A DNA stretch of 64,000 nucleotides from Spirochaetae bacterium HGW-Spirochaetae-1 (GCA_002839375.1 PGXY01000007.1:124001-188000); one strand, 5' to 3'; shown: positions 36,541 through 46,475, numbered from the stretch's first letter. Made by a program: numbers and translations. Notes: generated from the letters alone by a model not told the origin.

Positions 36541-36672
36541 ATTGATATGATATACAGGAATTTCCGCCATGATAAACCATTCCAGGGAACACAACGCGGA
36601 TCATAGAAACCCGTTCCTGACGACCGAAATGTCAAATTATTTGCGGAAAATTCCCGGCAGGTAAAGTTTTTT
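36541..36672. repeat. Structured non-coding element, copy 1, in the gap 36315-36749
   Basis: This 132-base stretch aligns over nearly its whole length with 41042-41193. An outer stem is formed by ggaatttccgc (36557-36567) and gcggaaaattcc (36643-36654), followed on the plus strand by a T-rich run (gttttttgttttt). Copy 2 forms the same stem with different bases. Inner shared words include cacaa.gcggat/gcgggt and aacccgttcc. It lies just beyond the 3' end of the hybrid kinase gene on the minus strand. The rest of the gap holds a 60-codon frame (36522-36704) that I do not accept as a gene. Confidence 0.6.
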
Positions 36673-36749
36673 GTTTTTAGTATTAATATCAACGAGGCTG
36701 ACATGCGGCAGGAAATCGCGAGAGGATTGGTCCGGCATCCAGGCGTAAA

Positions 36750-38873
36750 TCAGGCCTGTCCAAGAATTTTCTGGAGAACTTCCTGTACATCCTCCATCCG
36801 GTACGGCTTTGTGATGACATCGATAAAACCGTATGCGCTGAAATTCGCCATTATCGGGTCGTTTGAATAACCACTGGAGACAACGGCCTTGACGTGCGGA
36901 TCCATATCCCGCAGACGGGCGATAGTCTCGATTCCATTCATTCCGCCCGGTATAGTCAAATCCAGAATAACGAGGTCTATGGTGTTTCGTTCCTTCATAT
37001 GACTTTTATATATCCCTAAGGCCTCGGCTCCATCTTTTGCCGCCAGAACATCGAGCCCCAGGCGCTGCAGCATGTTCGCGGCTGTCTCCCGCACCATATT
37101 GTCATCATCCATCAAAAGGACCCTCCCCCGAAACGTGTCGGTTGTTTTCACTGCAGGGGCTTCATCACCGATCGCCTGATTTGTCGCTGGAAGAAATATC
37201 TCAATCCGGGCTCCGGTTCGTATACTCCTGTCGGCCCGCATAATCCCGCCGTGTTTCTTGACGATTGAATAGGATACGGCAAGTCCCAAACCGTTGCCGT
37301 CGCTTTTTGTTGTAAAGAAAGGATCGAAGATTTTATCGATACATTCATCGCTGATTCCGTCACCCTGATCTTCGATGGCTATGTGAATAAATTTTTCATC
37401 GGCCCCGCCGCTGATTCCCCGTGGACCGGCACTGTTTTCCGCCCATATGGTCAACTCCCCTCCCGAAGCCATGGCTTGACGGGCGTTGAGTACGATATTC
37501 TGTATTACCTGGCCTATCTGTCCCACATCCACGAAGGCGTTGTGCAGATCGTCGGCGATTTGATAATTGCATTTTACATTTGAACCGTGAAGAACGAATT
37601 TTGATGTCGACCGGAGGAGCGCGGAAATCGAGGCGACTTTTTTAACAGGATCACCGCCTCTTGAAAATGTCAGGAGCTGATGAGTGAGATCCTTCGCCCT
37701 CCATGAGGCGTTCTCGGCTTCAGAAAGAATCGCGTATCCGGGGCTTTTAGGGTCGATGTCATATTTCGCCAGGGAGATACTTCCCATTATGGCCATGAGG
37801 AGATTGTTGAAGTCATGGGCGATGCCGCCCGCGAAGATCCCCAGGGATTCTATTTTGCTGGCCTTGATAAGAGCCTCTTCCGATTTTTTCCGCTCCGTAA
37901 TTTCAACCATGAAAACGGTTATTCCTGATATGGCCCCTTCCCTGTCGATGATGGGATTGAGCATCATCTCATAGCAATAGTCGTTCTGTTGTCTCCGTAT
38001 CTCCTGGATGAGTGTTACCTGGTTTCCAGCCTTGGCCTTCAGGAACTGTTCTTCCGCCTGGGAGAAATATTCCAATCCTATGACATCCTGGAGATTTTTA
38101 TCGATATGAACTTCGATACTGAAAAGCTGGAGAATAAGTTCATAAAAATTTGAGTTGAAGGCCGTAATGCGATACTGGAGGTCAACTGAAAAGATGGCGA
38201 TATTGGGAGGGCTTTCAATTATGGACGAAAGCATCGAAACTGTTTTTTCCAGAATGATATTGGTATTCCTGTTTTTTTCCGCTTCCACGTTGGCTTTGGC
38301 CAGCGCTTTTCTATGTATGTTGAATATCTGATAGGAGATGAAAGCGGAAAAAATCATGCCTACAGATATATCGGAGATAAAATCGTTAAAACTGAAAGGG
38401 GGCACAGTCATCCGAAAATCAGATAAAAACATGAAGGCGAAGAATATCAGGATGTTGACACCATAATAGATAAAAATGATGTACTGTCTGATCAGGACAA
38501 TAAGTGGAGTGAATGTCAATAAAATATAGATGTAAATGATGGAATCGCCCCGCGCCAGGGGTTCGGATTTATCGAGAAAAATAATGACCCAGAGCATAAT
38601 GAAAAGCATGATCACAATGGAATGGGCAAAGAGTGAGAAATAGCCTCTCTTGAAAATAAGAAGAGCAAACAGGGTAAAAAAGAACGCGATCACGGAAGGA
38701 ATGAGAAGCTCCGGGGTTCTGTTGCCGATTATTACCACAGCGTAAAAAACCACTATCGGTATAAGGATCAGGATTGAAAGGGCCATGATGAAAAGATTAC
38801 GGGCTTTTTGCTGAAGGAGGAAATCTTTGTCGCTAAAGGAATCCATAAAGTATTTAAAAACTTCTCTCATCAT
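36750..38873 (-). CDS. Membrane hybrid histidine kinase with C-terminal receiver domain
   Basis: About 707 residues. Six or so N-terminal membrane helices (about 25-190), a PAS domain (about 215-335), HisKA with 'AGGIAHDFNNLLMAIMG', HATPase_c with 'GNGLGLAVSYSIVKKHGG', and a receiver domain with acidic pocket 'LLMDDDNMVRETA' and phospho-acceptor Asp in 'DLVILDLTIPGG'. Phosphate would flow from the H-box histidine to the attached receiver. No output domain, so a separate regulator or phosphotransfer protein is needed. I place the start at ATG 38873 or the adjacent ATG 38870, both after GAGG; the longer frame begins with a TTG at 38903. The sensed signal is unknown. Confidence 0.9.
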   Translation of the reverse strand: MMREVFKYFMDSFSDKDFLLQQKARNLFIMALSILILIPIVVFYAVVIIGNRTPELLIPSVIAFFFTLFALLIFKRGYFSLFAHSIVIMLFIMLWVIIFLDKSEPLARGDSIIYIYILLTFTPLIVLIRQYIIFIYYGVNILIFFAFMFLSDFRMTVPPFSFNDFISDISVGMIFSAFISYQIFNIHRKALAKANVEAEKNRNTNIILEKTVSMLSSIIESPPNIAIFSVDLQYRITAFNSNFYELILQLFSIEVHIDKNLQDVIGLEYFSQAEEQFLKAKAGNQVTLIQEIRRQQNDYCYEMMLNPIIDREGAISGITVFMVEITERKKSEEALIKASKIESLGIFAGGIAHDFNNLLMAIMGSISLAKYDIDPKSPGYAILSEAENASWRAKDLTHQLLTFSRGGDPVKKVASISALLRSTSKFVLHGSNVKCNYQIADDLHNAFVDVGQIGQVIQNIVLNARQAMASGGELTIWAENSAGPRGISGGADEKFIHIAIEDQGDGISDECIDKIFDPFFTTKSDGNGLGLAVSYSIVKKHGGIMRADRSIRTGARIEIFLPATNQAIGDEAPAVKTTDTFRGRVLLMDDDNMVRETAANMLQRLGLDVLAAKDGAEALGIYKSHMKERNTIDLVILDLTIPGGMNGIETIARLRDMDPHVKAVVSSGYSNDPIMANFSAYGFIDVITKPYRMEDVQEVLQKILGQA

Positions 38874-39379
38874 AACCTCTAATTCCCGATTGGAACCCTC
38901 CAAATGTCATAAAGTCAGAACCGGCACCCTGTTGTCACGATAATGCAGGAACGGGCCGGTCTTGAATGCTTCATTTTCCACGATAAATGCAGATATTGCA
39001 ACGATAAAAAATTCGATTGCAGATAAGAAGTTTCCGAAAAAAGGCGAACCGGCGGCGATGGTCTTCCAGTGGTGTGTGTCGATAATAATAATTATCAGGA
39101 TAGCCAGTAATTTTCGCCGGAAACCAGTGCCGGACAGACAATGCTTTTTAAATTTTATTGATATGATGCAGATTGATGCCATTCACGGACAGATAGTCCT
39201 TGATGAGAGGATCTATACGGTCAATCCTGTGAAATGCCGTCTTTCCCGTACAGGCAACGTTGAATGCGATGTCGTCGGAGTATCGGGACTTATTAACACG
39301 ATGGTAGTCATGGATAATAATACTTTTATCCGGTATTCCCGTAAGAGAAACACCTTAATGCCGAGAAGTGCAAATGATG
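38874..39379. other. 506-base gap with no convincing gene
   Basis: Two overlapping frames exist on opposite strands (38962-39396 plus, 144 codons; 38907-39182 minus, 91 codons). Neither has a ribosome site, a recognisable domain or natural composition: the minus one contains a run of five isoleucines from an ATT/AAT stretch. The gap should contain the promoter of the hybrid kinase (minus strand) and the 3' end of the chemotaxis receptor transcript. I saw no strong hairpin. Confidence 0.5.
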
Positions 39380-40954
39380 TTATTCGACGGAAATAATGAC
39401 ATGCAATTCACCGGCAGTTTTACTGATTTTTTCCGAAAGATCGCGAACCTCACCGGTATATCCGGCAATTTCCAGGGACATTTCAGACAGCGTCTGAATG
39501 GTTTTTATATTTTCTTCCATGGCTGCATGTTGCATTTCCGTCGACTGTGCGATATTGATTGCGTTGTGCGATATGTATCTTTCCTGTTCAAGCACATTGT
39601 TCATAACATTTCTCTGTTCATTCATGGCTTCCCGGACTTCCTCAAGGCGTGTGTTTATTATCTCAATAGCTGAAAAAATATTTTCCATTGAAACACTGGT
39701 TTCCCTCGCCAGGTGAAGACCTTCGCCGATATCTGAAATTATCGTAGTTATTTTTTTCCGTATTTCCTTTGAATTATCAGCCGTAGCCGAAGCAAGTTTG
39801 GATATTTCGTCAGCGACTACGGCAAATCCCCGTCCCTTATCACCGGCCCGTGCCGCTTCAATGGCCGCGTTGAGTGAGAGAAGGTTTATCTGATCTGCAA
39901 TATCATTGATAATGGCAAGAAAATTCTGGATATCTCCCCCTCCCTGGCTGATTATTCCCATTTTTTCAGACATACGGCCAATGGATGTCCGTGTTCCATT
40001 AATAAGACTGGATATCTGTGACAGATCATCAATATTATGCATAACTGAATTATTAACACTATCACTGGTAATGATGAGAGCCTGTCCCGATTCTTCGGAT
40101 GCGCGGCCCTTTTGCTTCTGTTCCTGCATCGATGTATTAATTGACTCGTTGGAAGACATGAGTTCTTCATATGAAGCGGAAAGTTCCTCGCTTATGGCCG
40201 CCTGGTTCTGGCTTATTTCCGTAAATTTTTCGATAAGAGAGAATTGTTCAATGCTGATATTTCGAAGATTCACGATGACAGATTCAGCTTTCCTGATAAT
40301 GCTTTCAAGATTGAGTCTTTTGTTGTCGGCGTTTTTTTCATTTTCAACAGCCTCACTGGCGAATGAATTGAGGTTTTTTATGACGATAAGGGAAACTGCC
40401 GTGACGGAGATAAACAGGATAATCCGGATTATCTCATTATCCAGCATAATATGTCCCGATACATGTGGTCCGGTGGAATAAGGTATTCCCCACCATTGTA
40501 TGGCAATAACAATCAGGGTGGCATATTCCAGCACGATTGTGGTTCCGGCAACGAGGGATAATCGCCAGTTGTTCTGAAGAATGGTGAGTATAAAAATAAA
40601 AAAGTAAAATGATGACATTATGGTTTCATTAATTACAAGGTGCGGTGTACCGGCGAAATAGTGAGAAAACTTCATAAGGGTGGGAAGGCTCACTTCAATA
40701 ATTACGGTAAGATAAACAAGTGTTCTCCTCACCATGCTGTTTTTTGAAGGAAAAAGGTTCATAACGGTAAATGCTATGAAAAGAACAAGAGACAGGGTGT
40801 AGAGGATATTCATTGAGGGAGGATTTTTTGATATAGTGGACAGGATTATCCCCAGCAACGCTGCGGCGAGGAAAAGTCTTATCCGGTTTGCTGTTACTGT
40901 CCCCTTCCGGGAAATATCCATAATTTTGCCGGAATCAGTGTCTTGAATTATCAT
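39380..40954 (-). CDS. Methyl-accepting chemotaxis-type receptor with multi-pass membrane sensor
   Basis: About 524 residues. The N-terminal 200 residues form about six membrane helices with no large periplasmic domain, the C-terminal half is a long coiled-coil signalling domain with the conserved tip '[17 protein letters not shown]' (about 400) and flanking heptads. Such proteins control CheA through CheW; the membrane-embedded sensor suggests a signal from the membrane itself (energy state or a lipophilic ligand). No HAMP domain obvious. ATG 40954 has AGAGG 5 bases upstream; the in-frame ATG at 41002 is weaker. No che genes are nearby, so this is an orphan receptor. Structured element copy 2 lies upstream of its start. 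Confidence 0.88.
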   Translation of the reverse strand: MIIQDTDSGKIMDISRKGTVTANRIRLFLAAALLGIILSTISKNPPSMNILYTLSLVLFIAFTVMNLFPSKNSMVRRTLVYLTVIIEVSLPTLMKFSHYFAGTPHLVINETIMSSFYFFIFILTILQNNWRLSLVAGTTIVLEYATLIVIAIQWWGIPYSTGPHVSGHIMLDNEIIRIILFISVTAVSLIVIKNLNSFASEAVENEKNADNKRLNLESIIRKAESVIVNLRNISIEQFSLIEKFTEISQNQAAISEELSASYEELMSSNESINTSMQEQKQKGRASEESGQALIITSDSVNNSVMHNIDDLSQISSLINGTRTSIGRMSEKMGIISQGGGDIQNFLAIINDIADQINLLSLNAAIEAARAGDKGRGFAVVADEISKLASATADNSKEIRKKITTIISDIGEGLHLARETSVSMENIFSAIEIINTRLEEVREAMNEQRNVMNNVLEQERYISHNAINIAQSTEMQHAAMEENIKTIQTLSEMSLEIAGYTGEVRDLSEKISKTAGELHVIISVE

Positions 40955-41041
40955 ACTAACCTCTTTTCCTCCTGAAGTCATTGAGTACGACCGGACAGTC
41001 AAATTTATGAAGGCCCGTCATCACAAGGACAATTCTATGGA

Positions 41042-41193
41042 ATTGATATACAAGGAATTTCCGTTACCAAAAACCGGTTCATGAGACACAAGGCGGGTTA
41101 CTTGTACTGAGCCTGCCGAAACAACGTAACCCGTTCCCAATGACCAATATGTTAAAGTATTGGTAAAAATTTCCAGACAGGCAAGACTTTTTT
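41042..41193. repeat. Structured non-coding element, copy 2
   Basis: A 152-base relative of 36541-36672, in the same orientation. The outer stem is ggaatttccgttaccaa (41054-41070) with ttggtaaaaatttcc (41160-41174): the same stem as copy 1 with changed bases on both sides, as if pairing is conserved. An inner perfect stem cgggttac/gtaacccg (around 41093-41133) lies within a 20-base segment absent from copy 1. A run of six T follows on the plus strand. It sits between the start of the chemotaxis receptor (minus) and the promoter of the cyclase (plus). Confidence 0.6.
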
Positions 41194-41270
41194 AAATTTT
41201 ATGCAATAACTCTGCACTGTATCTTCAATCATGTCCCTTTTACGCGGCCCACAATCAATATTTTACGATC

Positions 41271-41299
41271 TTGACTTTTTAAACAAAACTGAATACAAT
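41271..41299 (+). promoter_or_regulatory. Sigma-70-type promoter for the cyclase gene
   Basis: TTGACT (41271-41276), a 17-base spacer and TACAAT (41294-41299): one mismatch from consensus in each box. Transcription would start near 41306, about 100 bases before the cyclase start codon. No other gene lies downstream in this direction before 41404. Confidence 0.65.
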
Positions 41300-41403
41300 A
41301 CATTACTCAGCGTGAGTTATTTTTTGAATCGATAAAAAAGTACAACACGAAAAGATGGCAGGTCTGATTCTTTAAACAGCAAAAATCCTTAGAGGAGATT
41401 GCA

Positions 41404-43524
41404 ATGAATCGATATTATAGATTTCGAATGGTATTAATACTTATCATTACAGTATGGGGCGGGCTTTCTCTATTTGCTTCAGAGCCGCTAATAATTGATA
41501 ATCAGCACTATACCTATACGGTAGGAAAAAATTTTGAAATTCTGGAAGATAAAAATCATATCTATACATATGAAAAACTTATTAAAGACCGTAATAGTAT
41601 ACAATTTAAAACGAATGATACTCCAAAGCCGAATTTCGGATTTACCAATTCCATATACTGGGTCCGCTTTAAGGTGGAGAACAGGTCTGATTACAAGGAT
41701 TTTATCCTGGAAATCGCATACCCTCAATTGGATTATATCACCCTTTATTATCAGGACAAGGGGGGGGCAGTTGTAAAAGAGGCGGGTGATCAATTGTCCA
41801 TTGCTGTCCGGGATGTTAAAAACCGCAACAGCGCTTTTAGATTGAGCCTTAAACCGGGAAGCGTGAATGAATTTTATATCAAAATAAAAAGTGAAGGGAA
41901 CATGCTTATGCCAGTAATACTATGGGAGGCCCACGCTTTTTATGCCAAGGACCATTACGAACAGATAATACTGGGCATTTTGTACGGCCTTATCCTGGTA
42001 ATGATTTTATATAATTTTTTTATATTCATATCAATAAAAGACATAAACTATCTCATCTATGTTTTTTTTCTTGTGTCTTTTTTTCTTTTCAGCGGAACTA
42101 TCAGCGGGGTTACATATGAATATTTTTTATATAACTTTCCATTTCTTATAAACAAACTTATGGCCTTCAGTATTTCCGCTGTCATTTTTACCTCATCCCT
42201 TTTTGCCATGTCCTTTCTGCAAACGAAAATAAATCAGCCGCGGGTCCACAAAATACTTATTGGGGTCCTCTCCTTTTCATTTATTTTAATGGCCCTGAGT
42301 TTTTTTGTTAAATATATATTTATCATCCGCGTATCCGCGATATCGGTAATTTTTCTTTTTGTATTTCTATTTGCGGTAGCTATAAAAAGTTTGGTTAACA
42401 AATACAGGCCGGCCCGTTTTTATGTGCTGGCATGGTCAATCGCCTATGTAGGGTATATAATTTTTGCCTTAAAAAACTTCGGGATTATACAATCAACCTT
42501 TGTCACGGAATACAGCTCTCAAATAGGCACGTCAATACTGGTGGTTCTTCTATCTCTTGCTCTTGCCGACCGTATCAATATTTCAAAAGAGGAAAAAGAA
42601 AAGGCCCAGAGTGAATTAATTGAAAATCAGAAGAAATCCCTGGAAGACCAGATAACCATGACACGGTCTTTTGAGCGTTTTGTTCCCAAAGAGTTTTTAA
42701 CCTTATTAAATAAAAAGAGTATTCTCGATGTCACACTGGGGGACAGCGTAGAGCTTGAAATGACGGTCATGTTTTCAGATATCCGTGCCTTTACAACTCT
42801 GTCGGAAAATATGACCATTGAAGAGAATTTTAAGTTTGTTAATTCATATTTAAAGCGCGTTAATCCTATCATTGTGGACAATTTCGGATTTATAGATAAA
42901 TATATTGGTGATGCGGTCATGGCTCTTTTTTACCGGAAGCCGCTTGATGCAGTCAAAGCCGCGGTTGAAATTCAAAAAGAAGTGCAGGTATATAACGGGC
43001 ACCGGGCCAGCGTGGGCTATAATCCGATTCAAATAGGCGTGGGACTGCATCTTGGGACATTGATGCTGGGGACAATCGGTCAGGAAAGCAGGATTGACAC
43101 AACTGTAATTTCTGATTCAGTCAACCTTACATCACGGCTTGAAGGTTTGAACAAACTCTATGGGGCGGGGATTATTATTTCAGAAATGATTGTCTCCGCT
43201 GCTCCGGACCTGCCCTTTGCCGTCAGGTATCTTGACAATGTGACGGTTAAAGGAAAGAATAAACCCATTGCTATTTATGAAGTAATTGACGGGCTGCAGG
43301 AAGAGGTCGCGGCCCTGAAAATAAAAACAACGGACCTTTTCAAACAGGGTGTTGAAGTGTTGCAGGAGAAGGGGTGCAACAAGGCCCTTGAATTATTTAA
43401 TGAGATTCTGACAATCAACCCTGATGATAAAGCAGCCATGCTTTACAGGGACCGGTGTAATTATTTTATCGAACACGGATTCCCGGAAGACTGGTGTGGA
43501 GTGTGGGACATCAAAGAGAAGTAG
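41404..43524 (+). CDS. 7TMR-DISM receptor fused to class III adenylate/guanylate cyclase
   Basis: 706 residues. Signal peptide (1-25), a periplasmic 7TMR-DISMED2-type domain (about 30-165, 'FTNSIYWVRFKVEN'), seven membrane helices (about 180-390), a short coiled coil, then a class III cyclase domain. It has the metal aspartates in 'MFSDIRAFTTLSE' (about 460) and 'KYIGDAVMALFY' (about 505), and the transition-state Asn/Arg in 'SDSVNLTSRLEGL' (about 575). The C-terminal 70 residues ('FKQGVEVLQEKGCNKALELF') resemble a TPR pair. It should make cAMP (or cGMP) on a periplasmic cue. RBS AGAGGAG lies before the ATG, and a good promoter is at 41271-41299. This architecture is common in Leptospira and relatives. 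Confidence 0.93.
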   Translation: MNRYYRFRMVLILIITVWGGLSLFASEPLIIDNQHYTYTVGKNFEILEDKNHIYTYEKLIKDRNSIQFKTNDTPKPNFGFTNSIYWVRFKVENRSDYKDFILEIAYPQLDYITLYYQDKGGAVVKEAGDQLSIAVRDVKNRNSAFRLSLKPGSVNEFYIKIKSEGNMLMPVILWEAHAFYAKDHYEQIILGILYGLILVMILYNFFIFISIKDINYLIYVFFLVSFFLFSGTISGVTYEYFLYNFPFLINKLMAFSISAVIFTSSLFAMSFLQTKINQPRVHKILIGVLSFSFILMALSFFVKYIFIIRVSAISVIFLFVFLFAVAIKSLVNKYRPARFYVLAWSIAYVGYIIFALKNFGIIQSTFVTEYSSQIGTSILVVLLSLALADRINISKEEKEKAQSELIENQKKSLEDQITMTRSFERFVPKEFLTLLNKKSILDVTLGDSVELEMTVMFSDIRAFTTLSENMTIEENFKFVNSYLKRVNPIIVDNFGFIDKYIGDAVMALFYRKPLDAVKAAVEIQKEVQVYNGHRASVGYNPIQIGVGLHLGTLMLGTIGQESRIDTTVISDSVNLTSRLEGLNKLYGAGIIISEMIVSAAPDLPFAVRYLDNVTVKGKNKPIAIYEVIDGLQEEVAALKIKTTDLFKQGVEVLQEKGCNKALELFNEILTINPDDKAAMLYRDRCNYFIEHGFPEDWCGVWDIKEK

Positions 43525-43533
43525 TATCTATGA

Positions 43534-43575
43534 GCTTGTTGTAAAGGCGATTCATAAATCGCCTTTACAACAAGC
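43534..43575. terminator. 18-bp perfect hairpin after the cyclase gene
   Basis: gcttgttgtaaaggcgat (43534-43551) and its exact complement (43558-43575) enclose the 6-base loop tcataa. It starts 10 bases after the cyclase stop. It has no T run. The core gtaaaggcgat/atcgcctttac resembles REP-like palindromes of the gtaggggcgat type known from other bacteria. Compare 5005-5047. Confidence 0.6.
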
Positions 43576-43678
43576 CCCTTACAGCTATTTTTTCCTTGCC
43601 ATATGATCACGTTCTTTTTATGTATCCTTTATTCATCAAATACTATACTGAATTTCAAGAAAAATCAGTTGTAAAATC

Positions 43679-44911
43679 ATGTCAGAAAAGAATCAAAAAA
43701 AGGCCGAAATACTGGCCCCGGCGGGAAACCGGGAGAAACTGCGCTTTGCCGTAAAATACGGCGCCGACGCCGTGTATTTCGGCGGCGATGAATTCAACCT
43801 GCGCGTTCGGGCCGGCAATTTCAGCCCCGGAGACATTGAAGAGAGCATTGACTTCTGCCGTTCGCACGGCGTGCGCACCGTTTTCCTCATGAACGCCTTC
43901 CTCCACGAGGACGACCTGCCTGCGGCCCGGGTCTACATCGAACGGATAAAGAAATATCCCTTTGACGCCGTCATGGTCTCGGACCCCGGCATGCTTCTTC
44001 TGCTGAAAGAGGCGGGAGTTACGGCGGAGTTTCACCTGTCGACACAGATGAATACCCTGAATCACCTGTCCATGCGCTTCTGGCGCGAGGCCGGTTTCAG
44101 CCGCGTGGTCCTGGGACGGGAAGCCACCCTGGATGAGGTGCGGAAAATAAGCGCCCGCACCGACATGGAGATCGAGGTCTTCGCCCACGGCGCACTTTGC
44201 GTGGCCTATTCGGGCCGCTGTCTCCTCAGCCGATACCTCTCGGGCCGTGACGCCAACCAGGGCGACTGCGCCCAGCCCTGCCGCTGGGACTACAAGCTCG
44301 TAGAAATGAAACGGCCCGGCAACTATCTTGACATCATCGAACATGCGTCGGGCACGGAGATTCTCTCTTCGAAGGACCTGTGTCTCATACAGCACCTGGA
44401 GGAATATCTTGACGCCGGCGTCCATGCCTTCAAAATAGAAGGACGGATGAAATCCCTGTATCACGCAGCCAATACCACTCGCGTATACCGTCACGCCTTG
44501 AGCGTTGCCGGTACGGATGATTTCAGGAAGCACCTTCCCTTCTGGCTCAACGAGCTGGATCTCATCAGCCATCGACCCTACACCGACAATCTCTTCAACG
44601 AATTCGGCAATGCGGCCTTTGAGGGCGTGCCCTATGTAAAAAAGGCCATGTTCATGGGATACAAAGAGGGAACGGGTGACGACGCACGGCAGGCCCTTGT
44701 CAGAACGTCGAATCCCATTTACCGCGGCGAGAACCTTGAAGGCATATTTCCCATTCATGATGTAATCAGGGATGATATATTCCAGGTAATGGCAATACGC
44801 GACGCCGAAGGCAATGATGTTGATATGGCCCGGCCCAACAGCCTGTATACGATTGTTTTCGATAAAGACGTAGATGAGGATGCCATTTTCCGCAAGAGAA
44901 TAGGCCAGTAA
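43679..44911 (+). CDS. trhP: Peptidase U32 family tRNA hydroxylation protein (TrhP/YegQ-like)
   Basis: 410 residues of the U32 family, whose best-known members make 5-hydroxyuridine at tRNA position 34 (TrhP) or hydroxylate 23S rRNA (RlhA), not cleave proteins. The start 'AEILAPAGNREKLRFAVKYG' and the U32 signature 'EVFAHGALCVAYSGRCLLS' (about 164-182) followed by 'DCAQPCRWDY' are clear; the four cysteines there probably bind an Fe-S cluster. Length fits TrhP rather than the longer RlhA. No good ribosome site is visible before the ATG. It stands between the cyclase hairpin and repeat element A. The subfamily call is moderate, the family call firm. Confidence 0.88.
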   Translation: MSEKNQKKAEILAPAGNREKLRFAVKYGADAVYFGGDEFNLRVRAGNFSPGDIEESIDFCRSHGVRTVFLMNAFLHEDDLPAARVYIERIKKYPFDAVMVSDPGMLLLLKEAGVTAEFHLSTQMNTLNHLSMRFWREAGFSRVVLGREATLDEVRKISARTDMEIEVFAHGALCVAYSGRCLLSRYLSGRDANQGDCAQPCRWDYKLVEMKRPGNYLDIIEHASGTEILSSKDLCLIQHLEEYLDAGVHAFKIEGRMKSLYHAANTTRVYRHALSVAGTDDFRKHLPFWLNELDLISHRPYTDNLFNEFGNAAFEGVPYVKKAMFMGYKEGTGDDARQALVRTSNPIYRGENLEGIFPIHDVIRDDIFQVMAIRDAEGNDVDMARPNSLYTIVFDKDVDEDAIFRKRIGQ

Positions 44912-44920
44912 AACAGCTCC

Positions 44921-45096
44921 CTTGCCCCCGGCGGATACATCTCACCTTTTAAAAAGGCATCTCCGCCGCCCCCGAAGGGGGCATTGTACTTTTGAATTTA
45001 TAACAATGGAAATGATCCATTCTTTAGTCCATTAACCCCCTTCGGGGGTGGCGACTATCAGTATATACTGAATCTTGATTTCACCGCCGGGGGAAG
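44921..45096. repeat. Nested inverted-repeat element, copy A
   Basis: Outer arms cttgcccccggcggat (44921-44936) and atttcaccgccgggggaag (ending 45096) are inverted repeats. Inside, gccgcccccgaagggggc (about 44965-44982) and cccccttcgggggtggcg (45036-45053) are each self-complementary and complementary to each other. A second element with the same nested plan is at 50066-50224. It fills the gap between trhP and hisS. No coding frame. Likely a non-autonomous mobile element or a dispersed structured repeat. Confidence 0.6.
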
Positions 45097-45233
45097 TAAC
45101 GAGACTGCCGTGTCTCCATATCTATATTGTAATAACAATTATTTATAAAAAATATACATGACATGATTGACAGAATTACGGTATGAATAATAATTCCTTC
45201 AATCGAAGATATTTGCGCAAAGGAGAACATGAC

Positions 45234-46475
45234 ATGATTCAGAAACCGCCGGGAGTGGAGGATATTTTCCCCGACAGGATAGACCGCTGGAACCACATCA
45301 CAGACGCGGCACGCCAGGCCTTCCGCCTGCATAACTTCCGTGAAATCATCATTCCCATAATGGAATACACCGAGGTCTTTGCCCGGGGACTGGGCGACGA
45401 GACCGATATCGTCTCCAAGGAGATGTTCACTTTCGAAGACCGCGGCGGCCGCAGCCTCACCCTGAGGCCCGAGGGAACAGCCTCGGTCGTGCGCGCCTAT
45501 GTGGAAAACGGGGAATACAACCGGCTTTCCCTGAACAAGTTTTTCTACATGGGGCCCATGTTCCGTGCCGAACGTCCCCAGCGCGGCCGTCTGCGCCAGT
45601 TCAACCAGTTCGGTGCCGAGGTTTTCGGCAGCGAAGATCCCTATTATGATTATGAAGTCATCGCCATGATGGACAGCATCACAAAAATGACCGGCATTGA
45701 AGACTATGAACTGCTCATCAACTCCATCGGCTGCCCGCGCTGCCGCGAGGAGTACCTGGCGAAACTCCGTAATTATTACCACGACCGGGAGGAACAGCTC
45801 TGCAAGGACTGCCGGCAGCGCCTGAATAAAAACACCCTGCGCCTCCTGGACTGCAAGGTTGAATCGTGCCGCGAAATCCGCAGCGGCGCCCCCCTCATCA
45901 CGGATTACCTCGATGATGAGTGCCGCGATCACCATGAGAAGCTGAAAAAATACCTGACTTCAAACAACATCGCCTTCCGGGAAGACCCCTTCCTGGTGCG
46001 CGGCCTTGATTACTATATACGAACCACCTTTGAGTTTGTCGCCAACAGGCTCGGGGGCCAGAACGCCTTTGCCGCGGGAGGCCGCTACGATCAGCTGGTG
46101 GAGCACTTCGACGGGAAACACACCCCGGCCGTGGGCTTTGCCGCGGGTATAGAACGAATGTTTTTGCTTATCGAAGAGAAGGAAATTCTTCCCCGGGGCA
46201 TCGACGCCTTCGTCATCCATACGAGCGGTGAGACCCTGGCCAGGGCCCTGGAGATCACCTCAATGCTGCGGAAAGCGGGACTTTCAGCCGACATCGATCC
46301 CAACGGCAAAGCTTTCAAGGGACAGTTTAAAAAGGCCGAGAGGGACAGGGCTCATTACTGCATCATCATCGGTGAAGATGAGCTGAAAAACGACACCTGC
46401 ACGCTCAAGGACCAGGCATCGGGCATCCAGATAACCATCACCCTGAAGGAACTCATGGAGAAGATGCAGGCCTGA
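45234..46475 (+). CDS. hisS: Histidyl-tRNA synthetase
   Basis: A class II aminoacyl-tRNA synthetase of about 413 residues that charges tRNA-His. Visible motifs: 'PPGVEDIFPDRIDRW' at the start, motif 2 'MGPMFRAERPQRGRLRQFNQ' (about 105-124), the histidine motif 'LVRGLDYYIRTTFEF' (about 255-270) and motif 3 'AAGIERMFLLI' (about 303). A C-terminal anticodon-binding domain follows. The cysteines in 'GCPRCREEYL' and 'LCKDCRQRL' are a variable insert common in HisRS. ATG 45234 is chosen for the AAGGAG 8 bases upstream and because the family begins there; the ATG at 45183 adds 17 unlikely residues. Confidence 0.97.
   Translation: MIQKPPGVEDIFPDRIDRWNHITDAARQAFRLHNFREIIIPIMEYTEVFARGLGDETDIVSKEMFTFEDRGGRSLTLRPEGTASVVRAYVENGEYNRLSLNKFFYMGPMFRAERPQRGRLRQFNQFGAEVFGSEDPYYDYEVIAMMDSITKMTGIEDYELLINSIGCPRCREEYLAKLRNYYHDREEQLCKDCRQRLNKNTLRLLDCKVESCREIRSGAPLITDYLDDECRDHHEKLKKYLTSNNIAFREDPFLVRGLDYYIRTTFEFVANRLGGQNAFAAGGRYDQLVEHFDGKHTPAVGFAAGIERMFLLIEEKEILPRGIDAFVIHTSGETLARALEITSMLRKAGLSADIDPNGKAFKGQFKKAERDRAHYCIIIGEDELKNDTCTLKDQASGIQITITLKELMEKMQA

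Noticed and set aside
36522-36704. 60-codon minus-strand frame
   Set aside because: It coincides with the structured repeat copy 1; the equivalent frame is not open in copy 2.
38962-39396. 144-codon plus-strand frame in the gap between the hybrid kinase and the chemotaxis receptor
   Set aside because: No ribosome site, no known domain, and its end overlaps the receptor gene. A minus-strand frame in the same gap is no better. Kept as an empty gap.
43682-44758. 358-codon frame on the minus strand opposite trhP
   Set aside because: Same reason: antisense to a clear U32-family gene, no domain, no start signal.
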